This document shows, in pieces, positions 8,288-16,979 of a stretch of 64,000 nucleotides of DNA (within the stretch, counting starts at the first letter, position 1; every line of letters starts with the position of its first letter). A program made the translations under genes and the position numbers. Source of the stretch: Dongia mobilis (lineage in GTDB: Bacteria; Pseudomonadota; Alphaproteobacteria; Dongiales; Dongiaceae); contig NZ_SNYW01000006.1 in NCBI RefSeq assembly GCF_004363235.1, forward strand, positions 744,001 through 808,000. Reading direction: 5' to 3'. The notes under the pieces are model-generated. The model ran no database searches. It saw nothing but the letters and a program-made list of their open reading frames with translations, and was not told the DNA's origin.

Positions 8288-9226
8288 ATGGAAACTCACG
8301 CACGACATCTGGCGGTGGGCGGCTTCGTGCTGCTGCTGGTGGCCGGCATCTTCGTCTTCATCCTGTGGGTGGCAAAATTCCAGGGCGAGACGGTCTATGA
8401 TTCCTATTTTGCGCGGTTTTCCGGCTCGGTCTCGCAGCTGCGTGTGAACACCACGGTCAATTTCGGTGGCATACCGGTCGGCCGCGTGACCGATGTGCGT
8501 ATCGATCCGGAGGACAGCGCGCTGGCGCGGGTCGATTTCGAGGTGCGCAGCGGCACGCCGATCCGCGTCGATTCGCGCGCCACGCTGGAAATGCAGAGCA
8601 TCGCCGGCGGCGTCGGGCTGGCCATCAGCCGCGGCAGCTCGGAAGCGGAACTGCTGGTGCCCGGCAGCGAGGTGCAGGCAGCGCAATCGGCCCTTGAGCG
8701 GCTGACGCGCCAGGCACCGGACATCCTGGCCAAGATCGACGGCATCGCCAACAACGTCAACGAGATGTTGTCGCCCGCCAACCGGCAGGCGCTGACCGAG
8801 ACGCTGAGCAATCTGCGCGACGTGTCGCAGCATCTGAAGGACCGCAAGGAGGATATCGATGTCTTCCTCAGCGACAGCGATACCGCGATGAAGGAGATTG
8901 CCCTGGCCGGGACCGAGTTCCGCAAGCTGGCCGAGCAACTGCAGGAGAGCGTCGGCCCGGCCACCACGGAGGCGCAGCAGGCGCTCAAGGCGTTCGGCGA
9001 CATGGCGCGCTCCTTCGAAACCACCTCGGCCCAGATGAGCGCCCTGCTGGCGGAGAACCGGGAACCCTTGCGGCAATTTTCCGGTACCGCGCTCTACGAG
9101 GCGACCGACCTCCTGTCGCAGTTGCGCGAACTGGTCGCCTCGATGGCGCGCATCACGCAGGAGATCGAACGCGACCCGGCGCGCTTCTTCCTGTCAGACC
9201 GCAGCAAAGGTGTGGTTGCACCATGA
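8288..9226 (+). CDS. mlaD: MlaD-type MCE domain protein
   Basis: A 312-residue protein with one N-terminal transmembrane anchor (about residues 9-29, GGFVLLLVAGIFVFILWVA) and a single MCE domain (about 38-115, with VGRVTDVRIDPED and GVGLAISRGS). A long predicted alpha-helical and coiled-coil C-terminal region follows. MCE proteins form periplasmic hexameric rings through which lipids pass. The extended helical tail makes it longer than E. coli MlaD (about 183 residues) and could form a needle-like extension toward the outer membrane. Its stop overlaps the start of the next gene (ATGA). Confidence 0.92.
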   Translation: METHARHLAVGGFVLLLVAGIFVFILWVAKFQGETVYDSYFARFSGSVSQLRVNTTVNFGGIPVGRVTDVRIDPEDSALARVDFEVRSGTPIRVDSRATLEMQSIAGGVGLAISRGSSEAELLVPGSEVQAAQSALERLTRQAPDILAKIDGIANNVNEMLSPANRQALTETLSNLRDVSQHLKDRKEDIDVFLSDSDTAMKEIALAGTEFRKLAEQLQESVGPATTEAQQALKAFGDMARSFETTSAQMSALLAENREPLRQFSGTALYEATDLLSQLRELVASMARITQEIERDPARFFLSDRSKGVVAP

Positions 9227-9870
9227 CCGAACCCAAGATCCATACCAATTCCCTGGCCTATTCCCTGACCCGCCGCCAGGCGCTGGCATTGCTGGCGGGC
9301 ACCCCGCTGCTGGCGGCCTGTGGCGTCGTCCCCGAGGTGAACGAGCCGCTCACCCTCTATTCGCTCTCTCCCAGCGTCGCGCCGCTGGCCGATCCGCCGC
9401 CGCTCGACTGGCAGCTGGTGGTGGCGACGCCGAATGCGAGTGCGGACATCAACACCAACCGCATCGCGCTCAGCCGGGCGGCCAACCGGATCGAGTATTT
9501 CGCCGACGGCGTCTGGGCCGATGCAGCGCCGGTGCTGGTCCAGGCAAAGCTGATCGAGGCTTTCGAGGCGGCGGTGCCGCCGCTGCCGGTCGGCCGTGAT
9601 GCCAGCGGCTTGCGGCCCGATTTCATCCTGCAATCGGATCTGCGCGGCTTCCAGGCGGAATACCAGGGCGGCAGCGCCATTGCCGTGGTCAGGATCGCCG
9701 CCCGCCTCGTCAAGATGCCGGAGCGGCGGATCATGGGCTCGGTCGTCACCGAATCCCGCCAGCCCGCCAGTGCCGGCGGCTTGCCGGGCGTGATCGCCGC
9801 CTTCGAGGCGGCGCTCGGCCAGGCCTTCAATGAACTCATTCCCCGCGTCCTGGCCGCGGCAAACTCCTGA
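9223..9870 (+). CDS. ABC-type transport auxiliary lipoprotein (PqiC/YmbA-like)
   Basis: A 215-residue outer-membrane-type lipoprotein. A signal region rich in Leu/Ala ends in the lipobox LLAAC (Cys about residue 34). It also carries a twin-Arg-like TRRQ motif, so the start may be annotated differently. The mature part has YSLSPS and DWQLVVATPNAS strands resembling the PqiC/YmbA auxiliary domain, found with MCE transport systems. It overlaps mlaD by four bases (ATGA) and is the last gene of the transport operon. It probably provides the outer-membrane end of the bridge. Confidence 0.8.
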   Translation: MTEPKIHTNSLAYSLTRRQALALLAGTPLLAACGVVPEVNEPLTLYSLSPSVAPLADPPPLDWQLVVATPNASADINTNRIALSRAANRIEYFADGVWADAAPVLVQAKLIEAFEAAVPPLPVGRDASGLRPDFILQSDLRGFQAEYQGGSAIAVVRIAARLVKMPERRIMGSVVTESRQPASAGGLPGVIAAFEAALGQAFNELIPRVLAAANS

Positions 9871-9906
9871 CCCGTCAACACCTGACCAACCAGACCGGAC
9901 CACATC

Positions 9907-11229
9907 ATGAGCCATGTTCTGCATCGCGATCTGAAACATGTCCTGCCGAGAGCGGTGAAGGGCGAGGGCGCCTATATCATCGACAGTACCGGCAAGCGCT
10001 ATCTGGATGCCTCCGGCGGCCCGGCGGTTTCCTGCCTCGGCCATTCGCATCCCCGGGTGATCGAGGCGGTGCGGCGCCAGGTCGGCGAGATCGCCTTTGC
10101 CTATTCCGCCTTCTTCACCCATGAGGCGATGGAGCAGCTGGCCGATATCCTGGTGGCGCAGGCGCCGGCTGGACTTTCCCGTGCCTTCTTCGTCTCGGGC
10201 GGGTCGGAAGCCAGCGAGGCCGCACTCAAGCTGGCGCGACAGTATTTCCTCGAGATCGGCCAGCCGCAGCGGCGCCATTACATCGCCCGCGAGCGCTCCT
10301 ATCACGGCAACACGATGGGCGCGCTGTCGCTCGGCCATGATGTCAACCGGCGGCAGACCTATGAGCCACTCCTGCTGCCGATGACCCATATCGCCCCCTG
10401 TTACGAATATCGCGAGCGGCGCGAAGATGAATCGACCGAACAATATGGCCGCCGCGTTGCCGACGAGCTGGAGGCGGCGATCCTGAAGATTGGTCCCGAC
10501 CAGGTCGCCGCCTTTTTTGCCGAGCCGGTGGCCGGCTCGTCGCTGGGCTGTGCCGAGCCGGTGCCGGGGTATCTGGCGCGATTGCGCGAAATCTGCGACC
10601 GCTACGGCGTGCTGCTGGTGTTCGACGAGGTGATGTGCGGCATGGGTCGCACGGGGCATCTCTTTACCTGCGCCGAAGACGGTGTCACGCCGGACATCCT
10701 CACCATGGCGAAGGGATTGGGCGCCGGGTATCAGCCGATCGGCGGCTTCCTGGTCCATGACAAGATCGTGCGCGCGCTCGAGAGTGGCTCCGGCCAGCTG
10801 AAGCACGGGCATACCTATGCCGGGCACACCGTTGCCTGTGCCGCGGCCCTTGCCGTGCAGCAGGCGTTCCAGGAGGAAAATCTTATTTCCCGGGTGCGCG
10901 ACCTGGCAGCCGGCCTGCGCGCGCGCCTCGATGACACTTTCGGGCAGCATCCGCATATCGGCGATATCCGCGGCCGCGGCCTGTTCATCGGCCTGGAGAT
11001 GGTGGCGGATCGCGAGACAAAGCAACCCTTTGATCCGTCCGAGAAAAAATGGCTTAAGCTGCGCCAGGCGGCGTTTGCCGAAGGGCTGGTCTGCTATCCA
11101 GCCGGAGGCTGCGTCGACGGCAAGAGTGGCGATCACATCCTGCTGGCGCCCCCCTTCAATCTGGCGGATTCGCAGCTCGACGAAATCGTCGACAAGCTCG
11201 GCCGCGCCCTTGGGGCGAGCCTCGCATGA
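9907..11229 (+). CDS. Class III PLP-dependent aminotransferase
   Basis: A 440-residue enzyme of the class III (omega-aminotransferase) family. It has the SGGSEASEAALKLARQY cofactor-phosphate loop, YHGNTMGALS, the Asp that binds the pyridine nitrogen in LLVFDEVMCGMGRTG, and the Schiff-base lysine in TMAKGLGAGYQPIG. The substrate (omega-amino acid, diamine or taurine/beta-alanine type) cannot be fixed from sequence. It starts 36 bases after the lipoprotein gene. A link to the upstream decarboxylase (putrescine degradation) is possible but unsupported by operon structure. Confidence 0.9.
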   Translation: MSHVLHRDLKHVLPRAVKGEGAYIIDSTGKRYLDASGGPAVSCLGHSHPRVIEAVRRQVGEIAFAYSAFFTHEAMEQLADILVAQAPAGLSRAFFVSGGSEASEAALKLARQYFLEIGQPQRRHYIARERSYHGNTMGALSLGHDVNRRQTYEPLLLPMTHIAPCYEYRERREDESTEQYGRRVADELEAAILKIGPDQVAAFFAEPVAGSSLGCAEPVPGYLARLREICDRYGVLLVFDEVMCGMGRTGHLFTCAEDGVTPDILTMAKGLGAGYQPIGGFLVHDKIVRALESGSGQLKHGHTYAGHTVACAAALAVQQAFQEENLISRVRDLAAGLRARLDDTFGQHPHIGDIRGRGLFIGLEMVADRETKQPFDPSEKKWLKLRQAAFAEGLVCYPAGGCVDGKSGDHILLAPPFNLADSQLDEIVDKLGRALGASLA

Positions 11230-11354
11230 GGCGCTAAGTGTGTGATTGCGCAAAATTTTAAATGTCGACGGTGTTCGGCGTTATCGGTACCTTAACCAAT
11301 GGAGCGGTACTGGATTGACCAGTGAGTCCCGCCCCGGATCTGGAGAACGTGCCG

Positions 11355-12461
11355 ATGCCAGCCATGCTGACGGAAGCTGATGTCCGCAAGCTGATGACCG
11401 ACCCGTCGCCCGACGCTCGTGTCGAGACGGCGACCAAGGTCTCGCAGGCTTTCTATGGCGGGGAACTCTCCGCGGCGGAACGCGAGCTGGCGGCAGAGAT
11501 CTTCCGCATCATGGTGATGGATGCCGAGGTGCGCGTGCGCGAGGCGCTGGCGATCAACCTGAAAGCCAGCCCGGAACTGCCGAAGGATGTAGCGCTCGGC
11601 CTTGCCAAGGATGTGGAATCCGTCGCCCTGCCGGTGCTGGAATTCTCCACCGTGCTGAACGACACGGACCTCATCGACATCGTGCGTTCCTCGGGAATCG
11701 AGAAGCAGGCGGCGGTTGCGCGCCGCGCCGATGTCTCCAATAACGTCGCCAACGCCCTTATCGACCACGCCCGGGCCGGCAAGGTGGTGGCGACCCTGGT
11801 CAACAATCCGGGCGCCGATCTGAAGCCGGCCGATCTCGAAAAGGCCTTCGCCAAGCACGGCAACGATCCGGCCGTCTCCAATTCGCTGGTCAGCCGCGGC
11901 AACGTGCCCCTGACCGTGTCCGAGAAGATCGTCGCGCGCGTCTCCGAGGCGCTGCGCGAGCATCTGCTCTCGCATCGCGAGATCCCTGCCGAGATGGCCG
12001 CCGATCTGGTGATGCAGGCGCGCGAGCGCGCCACGGCTGGCCTGTTGCCGCCCGGCATCAAATCCGCCGACGTGGTCGATCTGGTTAAGCAGTTGCGCGA
12101 CAACAAGCGTCTGACACCGTCCCTGATCCTGCGCACGCTTTGCACCGGCGACATCACGTTCTTCGAGGCGAGCCTCGCCGTGCTTGCCAACATGCCCATC
12201 GTCAATGCCCGTGTCCTCATTCACGACGAGGGCAAGCTTGGCCTGCAATCGCTCTACCAGCGGACGCCGCTGCCGGCCAACCTTTATCCCGCCTTTCGCG
12301 TCGCCTTCGACGTGGCGCGCGAAATGCAGTACGACGGTGGCGACAACGACCGGCAGCGCTTCTCGGCCCGCGTCATCGAACGGGTGCTGACCCAGTTCGA
12401 GGATATCGGCAACGACAACCTCGAATATCTGATGAAGAAGCTGAAGCAGCTCGCGGCATGA
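11355..12461 (+). CDS. DUF2336 domain protein
   Basis: A 368-residue soluble, largely alpha-helical protein with repeated HEAT-like segments (for example AELFxIM-VMDAEVRVREALA, then SPELPKDVALGLAKD). This matches DUF2336, a family common in alphaproteobacteria with no assigned function. ATG 11355 has TGGAGAA nine bases upstream; an in-frame GTG at 11322 is an alternative. Its stop overlaps the start of the next small exported protein (ATGA), indicating coupling. Scaffold-type protein interaction is a guess based on the repeats. Confidence 0.75.
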   Translation: MPAMLTEADVRKLMTDPSPDARVETATKVSQAFYGGELSAAERELAAEIFRIMVMDAEVRVREALAINLKASPELPKDVALGLAKDVESVALPVLEFSTVLNDTDLIDIVRSSGIEKQAAVARRADVSNNVANALIDHARAGKVVATLVNNPGADLKPADLEKAFAKHGNDPAVSNSLVSRGNVPLTVSEKIVARVSEALREHLLSHREIPAEMAADLVMQARERATAGLLPPGIKSADVVDLVKQLRDNKRLTPSLILRTLCTGDITFFEASLAVLANMPIVNARVLIHDEGKLGLQSLYQRTPLPANLYPAFRVAFDVAREMQYDGGDNDRQRFSARVIERVLTQFEDIGNDNLEYLMKKLKQLAA

Positions 12462-12733
12462 AGCGGTTCCTCGCCGTCCTTGTGGTCCTTGCCGCGGGTG
12501 CAGCCCAGCCGGCCTTTGCCTGTGACCAGCAGGAAGCCGTCGACATGATGGTCAAGCTGACCACGGCCCTCGGGCAGAAGGCCGGGGCCGCCGCCACGGC
12601 GGAGGAAAGCCAGGCCGTCGTCGATGCCAATGCGCGCGTCAACGAGGCGGGCGCGGCACTCGCCGCGGGTGATCCGGAGAAGGCCTGCGAGATCTATCGC
12701 GCGGTCGCCGCGGAACAGGGTATCAGCCTCTAA
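12458..12733 (+). CDS. Small exported protein, function unknown
   Basis: A 91-residue protein with a clear signal peptide (MKRFLAVLVVLAAGAAQPAFA, cleavage before Cys-Asp). The mature part is helical, with Ala-rich VDANARVNEAGAALAAGD and a DPEKACEIYRAVAAEQGI segment that resembles a single TPR-like hairpin. Two cysteines could form a periplasmic disulfide. Its start overlaps the DUF2336 stop by four bases, so the two are probably translated together. Confidence 0.7.
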   Translation: MKRFLAVLVVLAAGAAQPAFACDQQEAVDMMVKLTTALGQKAGAAATAEESQAVVDANARVNEAGAALAAGDPEKACEIYRAVAAEQGISL

Positions 12734-12837
12734 AATCAGGGTTTCTGCGAACGCGCGGAACGACCGCCGCGAGGCGGCGTTAGGTCCATCGATGCCTGCG
12801 CCCCGGAAGGGCGCTACCAGACGATGGAGGTCTTTAG

Positions 12838-13170
12838 ATGAGTAAATCCCATTCGGTCATGCGTTTCGTCCTGCCGGTCCTGGCAGCCCTGGCGGCGGGT
12901 GGCGTTGTCGCCGCTTGTTCGGTGACGTCGGGCCGCGAGAGCGGCGAGGAATATGCCGACAACGCGGCGATCACCGCCAAGGTGAAGACGGCACTGGCCA
13001 ATGACGGCGGGCTCGGCCTCTTCTCGCGGGTAAGCGTGGAGACGCTGGATCGGGTCGTGCAGCTGAGCGGCTTTGTTCCCAGCTTCGACGACAAGATGCG
13101 CGCCGGGCAGATTGCGCAGGGTGTCGAGGGCGTGCGCTCGGTGCGGAACGATCTGGTCGTGCAGCCCTGA
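12838..13170 (+). CDS. BON domain lipoprotein
   Basis: A 110-residue protein with a lipoprotein signal (lipobox VVAAC at about residue 27) and one BON domain (about 40-108: DNAAITAKVKTALANDG, VSVETLDRVVQLSGFV, VRSVRNDLVV). BON domains in OsmY and similar proteins bind phospholipid surfaces in the periplasm. A tRNA-Pro gene lies immediately downstream on the other strand. No terminator was found. Confidence 0.85.
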   Translation: MSKSHSVMRFVLPVLAALAAGGVVAACSVTSGRESGEEYADNAAITAKVKTALANDGGLGLFSRVSVETLDRVVQLSGFVPSFDDKMRAGQIAQGVEGVRSVRNDLVVQP

Positions 13171-13233
13171 TCGCAGCCCGGCTGGGGCGCGCGGCGCGGA
13201 ATTGGAAATCGGAAATCGGAATTGGGAATGAAA

Positions 13234-13310
13234 TGGTCGGAGTGAGAGGATTCGAACCTCCGGCCCCTACGTCCCGAACGTAGTGCTCTACCAGGCTGAG
13301 CTACACTCCG
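13234..13310 (-). tRNA. tRNA-Pro (anticodon CGG)
   Basis: A 77-base cloverleaf on the minus strand. The acceptor stem CGGAGTG pairs with CACTCCG, the D arm is GCTCAGCCTGGTAGAGC, the anticodon stem is CTACG/CGTAG around loop TTCGGGA (anticodon CGG), and the T arm has GGTTCGAATCC. The 3' CCA is encoded. The first base C is characteristic of bacterial tRNA-Pro. Confidence 0.97.
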
Positions 13311-13460
13311 ACCGGATCGGCCCGGGTCCTGGAAAACTCCCGGGTGGCGTCAAACGCGGGGCTGCTTATAGCCGTTGGCCGGGTCCCGTGCAAGCCTGCC
13401 ATTGCGCTCCTGGCATCTTTTTGGGGTGCCGCAAGCCCTTGGGCCTACTCGCTTTTCGGG

Positions 13461-14483
13461 TCAGAAGCCGCGCTGGATGCAGAAATCGACCACGTCGATG
13501 AGGGCGCGCTTCTCGGCATTGTCCGGGAAGATGCCGAGGGCATCCCGGGCGATGGCGCCGTAATGGGCGGCGCGGTTCACGGTGTCCTTCAACGTGCCGT
13601 GACGTTCCATCAACTGGATGGCGTGGCGCAAATCCGCCTCGTCCTGTTCGACCTTTTCCAGCGTGCGCTGCCAGAAGCCGCGCTCCTCGGCATCGCCGCG
13701 CAGATAGGCAAGGATGACGGGCAGCGTGATCTTGCCCTCGCGGAAATCGTCGCCCACGGTCTTGCCGAGCGCCTCCTGCCGGGCCGAATAGTCGAGGGCG
13801 TCGTCGATCAGCTGGAAGGCGATGCCGAGATTGAGGCCGAACGTGTCGAGGGCCTGCTGCTCGACCTTCGGCCGGTCGGCGACCACGGCGCCAACTTCGC
13901 AGGCGGCGGCGAAAAGCGCTGCAGTCTTGCCCTTGATCACCTCGAGATAGGCCTGCTCCGTGGTCGTCGTGTCGTTGCTGGTCATCAGCTGCAGCACCTC
14001 GCCCTCGGCGATGACGGCGGAGGCGCCGGAGAGGATCTCGAGTACGCGCAGGGAGCCGTCCTGCACCATCAGCTGGAAGGCGCGGCTGAACAGGAAGTCG
14101 CCCACCAGAACCGAGGCCTTGTTGCCCCAGAGCACATTGGCCGAGGCCTCGCCGCGCCGGAGCGCGCTTTCATCGACCACGTCGTCATGCAGCAGGGTGG
14201 CGGTGTGGATGAACTCGACACAGGCGGCGAGCCCGGCCGCGCGCGGGCCGTGATAGCCGCACATGCGGGCGCTGGCCAGGGTCAGCAGCGGGCGCAGGCG
14301 CTTGCCGCCGGCGGCGATGATGTGGCCGGCCAGCTGCGGGATCAGCTGCACGTCGCTCTGCATATGCTGCAGGATCAGCTGGTTTACCTGGGCGAGATCG
14401 CCGCTCACGAGATGAGTCAGCCGGTCGAGCGCATCCTCGCTCCCCTTGTCGCGCCCGGTTTCCAGATTGACGATGACAGCCAC
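13461..14483 (-). CDS. ispB: Polyprenyl (octaprenyl-type) diphosphate synthase
   Basis: A 340-residue trans-isoprenyl diphosphate synthase that makes the ubiquinone side-chain precursor. The first aspartate-rich motif is in LLHDDVVDES and the second in LIDDALDYSA; GGKRLRPLL binds the IPP diphosphate. Start GTG 14483 (preceded by GGAAGCAGGA) gives the family-typical N-terminus MAVIVNLE. ATG 14537 and earlier codons are in frame but lack a good site. Chain length (C40 versus C50) is not decidable here. The DUF2007 gene is divergent. Confidence 0.92.
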   Translation of the reverse strand: MAVIVNLETGRDKGSEDALDRLTHLVSGDLAQVNQLILQHMQSDVQLIPQLAGHIIAAGGKRLRPLLTLASARMCGYHGPRAAGLAACVEFIHTATLLHDDVVDESALRRGEASANVLWGNKASVLVGDFLFSRAFQLMVQDGSLRVLEILSGASAVIAEGEVLQLMTSNDTTTTEQAYLEVIKGKTAALFAAACEVGAVVADRPKVEQQALDTFGLNLGIAFQLIDDALDYSARQEALGKTVGDDFREGKITLPVILAYLRGDAEERGFWQRTLEKVEQDEADLRHAIQLMERHGTLKDTVNRAAHYGAIARDALGIFPDNAEKRALIDVVDFCIQRGF

Positions 14484-14647
14484 GTTCCTGCTTCCCAACG
14501 ATAACACCTTGAGCGGATTGCGCTCTTCGGCAAGCATAGTAGCTGGGCCGATGCGGTCAAGCTTTCGCCATGGCGAAATCGGCCCCGACCCGGCCGAGCG
14601 TGCGACATTTGGGCGCAAGCGCGGCCATCCGGCAGGATAAGTGACGC

Positions 14648-14878
14648 ATGAAGGAACTGATCCGCAGCACCGACTCCGTTAGGCTGTCCTTCCTGACGGC
14701 TCTCCTGGCCGATGCCGGGATCGATGCCCTGCTGCTGGATACCCATACCAGCATCATGCAGGGCAGCCTGGATCTGCTGCCGCAGCGCCTGATGGTGGAT
14801 GACGACGACCTCGCCGAGGCCCGCAAGATCCTGCTCGAGGCGGCACAGGTGGCGCCGGACCACGAGTGGCAGCCGTGA
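14648..14878 (+). CDS. DUF2007 small protein
   Basis: A 76-residue protein with the DUF2007 pattern: MKELIRSTD, VRLSFLTALLADAGID, and a C-terminal LMVDDDDLAEARKIL segment. The family is proposed to be signal-transducing but has no proven role. Its stop overlaps the GTG start of the downstream methyltransferase (GTGA), a common pairing that suggests linked translation. Confidence 0.85.
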   Translation: MKELIRSTDSVRLSFLTALLADAGIDALLLDTHTSIMQGSLDLLPQRLMVDDDDLAEARKILLEAAQVAPDHEWQP

Positions 14879-15645
14879 CCGACGCAGCCGGCATGAAAGT
14901 CAGTAGCGATCGTTTCCTCGGCGGGCGCCTGCAACTCGCCCAGCCGGCAGAGGGCTACCGCGCGGCGATCGATCCGGTGCTGCTGGCGGCTGCCGTGCCG
15001 GCGGCACCCGGCGACAGCGCTCTCGACCTCGGTTGCGGCATCGGCACCGCCGGCCTTTGCCTGGCAAGGCGGGTCGAGGGTGTCCGAGTCACCGGCATCG
15101 ACCTGCAAGGCATGCTGATCGACCTGGCCCGGCGCAACGCGCGCGACAATCACCTGGCGGACCGTGTCGCCTTCGCCTGCGGCGATGTCCGTGACGAGCA
15201 CCATCGCGGCTTCGATCATGTGCTGGCGAACCCGCCTTATCTGGAGCGCGCGCGCGCCTCGGTTTCGCCGAACCCGATCAAGGCAATGGCCAATGTCGAG
15301 GGTGACGCACGCCTTGCCGATTGGGTGGTGGCGGCCATCCGGGCCGTGCGCCCGGGCGGCACCGTTACCTTCATCCACCGCGCCGATCGCGGCCCGGAGC
15401 TGCGCCGGCTGATGGCAGAGGGACTGGGCCATCTGCGCCAATGCGATCTGTTGCCCAGGGCCGGTGCCGCGCCGAAGCGGATCATCCTCCAGGGGGTGAA
15501 AGGCGCTGCCGCCGAAACCGTCGCCACCACGACGCTGATCCTGCATGAACCGGATGGGCGCTTCACCGCTGCGGCCGATTCCATCCTGCGTGATGCCGCA
15601 CCCCTGAGGCTCGCTCCTCAACCGCTCGATCCGGTCGCAGCTTGA
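14875..15645 (+). CDS. tRNA1(Val) A37 N6-methyltransferase-like (TrmN6 family)
   Basis: A 256-residue class I SAM methyltransferase. The SAM-binding motif LDLGCGIGTAGLCLA is near residue 45, and the N6-adenine catalytic motif NPPYLE is near residue 119; NPPY indicates methylation of an exocyclic amine on adenine. The N-terminal FLGGRLQLAQPAEGYRAAIDP is shared with the YfiC/TrmN6 family. GTG 14875 overlaps the preceding stop; GTG 14866 and ATG 14893 are alternatives. Confidence 0.85.
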   Translation: MTDAAGMKVSSDRFLGGRLQLAQPAEGYRAAIDPVLLAAAVPAAPGDSALDLGCGIGTAGLCLARRVEGVRVTGIDLQGMLIDLARRNARDNHLADRVAFACGDVRDEHHRGFDHVLANPPYLERARASVSPNPIKAMANVEGDARLADWVVAAIRAVRPGGTVTFIHRADRGPELRRLMAEGLGHLRQCDLLPRAGAAPKRIILQGVKGAAAETVATTTLILHEPDGRFTAAADSILRDAAPLRLAPQPLDPVAA

Positions 15646-15678
15646 CCCGGCCCGGCACACGCCCTACATCATTTGCCC

Positions 15679-15921
15679 ATGTTCTCCGTACCGACTATCC
15701 CGAAGCTGCTCATCGTCGTCGCCATCATCGCGGTGGTCTGGTACTTTTTCCGCCGCAATCGGGTGGCGAAGGGCGGCGGCGGTCAGGACAGCCGCTCCGG
15801 CGGCAGTACCGCCAGCCAGGCCGGCGGCCGGAATGCCAAACCGATCGAGGACATGGTGCAATGCCGGTCCTGTGGCGCCTATATTCCGGCCAATACCACC
15901 TGCTCGTGCAAGAATGGCTGA
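15679..15921 (+). CDS. Small membrane-anchored zinc-ribbon-like protein
   Basis: An 80-residue protein with one N-terminal transmembrane helix (LLIVVAIIAVVWYFF), a Gly/Ser-rich linker and a C-terminal four-cysteine knuckle (CRSCGAYIPANTTCSC) that could bind zinc. The family is not identified. It follows the methyltransferase gene in the same direction by about 30 bases and precedes glyQ. Confidence 0.7.
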   Translation: MFSVPTIPKLLIVVAIIAVVWYFFRRNRVAKGGGGQDSRSGGSTASQAGGRNAKPIEDMVQCRSCGAYIPANTTCSCKNG

Positions 15922-16097
15922 CGGCCACCGACTTTCCCGTTAAGTCACACAAAATGCACTGATTCCGGGACCGGTGCCTTTCGGCGTCGCCCGCCCGCGT
16001 GGCTTGATTCTCCCAGTTCGCGCCAGTATGTTGCGCCGCACACAGAATCCGGCGGCAAAAGCCGGCAGGACGAGCCAAATTTGGGGGAATGCCGATC

Positions 16098-16976
16098 ATG
16101 GCGGCGCGGCCAAATCCCGAGACCTGTTTCCAGAACCTGATCCTGAAGCTGCACCGCTATTGGGCCGGCCATGGCTGCGTCATCCTGCAGCCCTATGACA
16201 TGGAAGTGGGCGCCGGCACCTTCCATTGGGCGACCACCTTGCGCGCCCTCGGCCCCAAGCCCTGGCGCGCCGCCTATGTCCAGGCCTCGCGCCGGCCGAA
16301 GGACGGCCGCTATGGCGAGAACCCCAACCGCCTGCAGCACTACTACCAGTACCAGGTGATCCTGAAACCCTCGCCCGCCGACAGCCAGGACCTCTATCTG
16401 GGCTCGCTGAAGGAGATCGGTATCGATCCCAATGCGCATGACATCCGCTTTGTCGAGGACGATTGGGAAAGCCCGACGCTCGGCGCCTGGGGCCTTGGCT
16501 GGGAGGTCTGGTGCGACGGCATGGAGGTGAGCCAGTTCACCTATTTCCAGCAGGTGGGTGGCTTGGAATGCGACCCGGTCTCGACCGAGCTTACCTATGG
16601 CCTCGAGCGCCTCGCCATGTATGTGCAGGGGGTCGAGAATATCTATGACCTCGATTTCAATGGGCACGGGATGAGCTATGGCGACGTGTTCCTGCAATCC
16701 GAGCAGGAGCACTCGGCCTTCAATTTCGAACGCGCCAATACCGAGGCGCTGTTCCAGCATTTTGCCGATGCCGAGAAGGAATGCGCGGCCCTCCTCCAGG
16801 ACAAGGCGCTGCCGCTGCCGGCCTATGACCAGGCGCTGAAGGCCAGCCATCTCTTCAACCTGCTCGATGCGCGCGGGGTAATTTCGGTGACCGAGCGGCA
16901 GGCCTATATCGGCCGCGTCCGGACGCTCGCCAAGGCGTGCTGCGAAGCGTGGGAAGCCACGCAGAGGGCGGGCTGA
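16098..16976 (+). CDS. glyQ: Glycyl-tRNA synthetase alpha subunit
   Basis: A 292-residue catalytic subunit of the tetrameric bacterial glycyl-tRNA synthetase. It shows [19 protein letters not shown]-like substrate residues, [22 protein letters not shown] and [19 protein letters not shown], all hallmarks of GlyQ. ATG 16098 is preferred over ATG 16089 because GGGGGA is nine bases upstream of the former. GlyS begins three bases after the stop. Confidence 0.97.
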   Translation: MAARPNPETCFQNLILKLHRYWAGHGCVILQPYDMEVGAGTFHWATTLRALGPKPWRAAYVQASRRPKDGRYGENPNRLQHYYQYQVILKPSPADSQDLYLGSLKEIGIDPNAHDIRFVEDDWESPTLGAWGLGWEVWCDGMEVSQFTYFQQVGGLECDPVSTELTYGLERLAMYVQGVENIYDLDFNGHGMSYGDVFLQSEQEHSAFNFERANTEALFQHFADAEKECAALLQDKALPLPAYDQALKASHLFNLLDARGVISVTERQAYIGRVRTLAKACCEAWEATQRAG

Positions 16977-16979
16977 GCC

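Noticed and set aside
9094-11253. A 719-codon open frame on the minus strand
   Set aside because: It is antisense to the lipoprotein and aminotransferase genes, both of which have clear catalytic or lipobox motifs.
13198-13230. Short repeats GGAAATC/GGAATTG beside the tRNA gene
   Set aside because: Only two or three degenerate 7-base units; too short to call a repeat family or attachment site.
13234-13330. tRNA-Pro as an integration site
   Set aside because: No integrase, no direct repeat of the tRNA 3' end and no composition change next to it.
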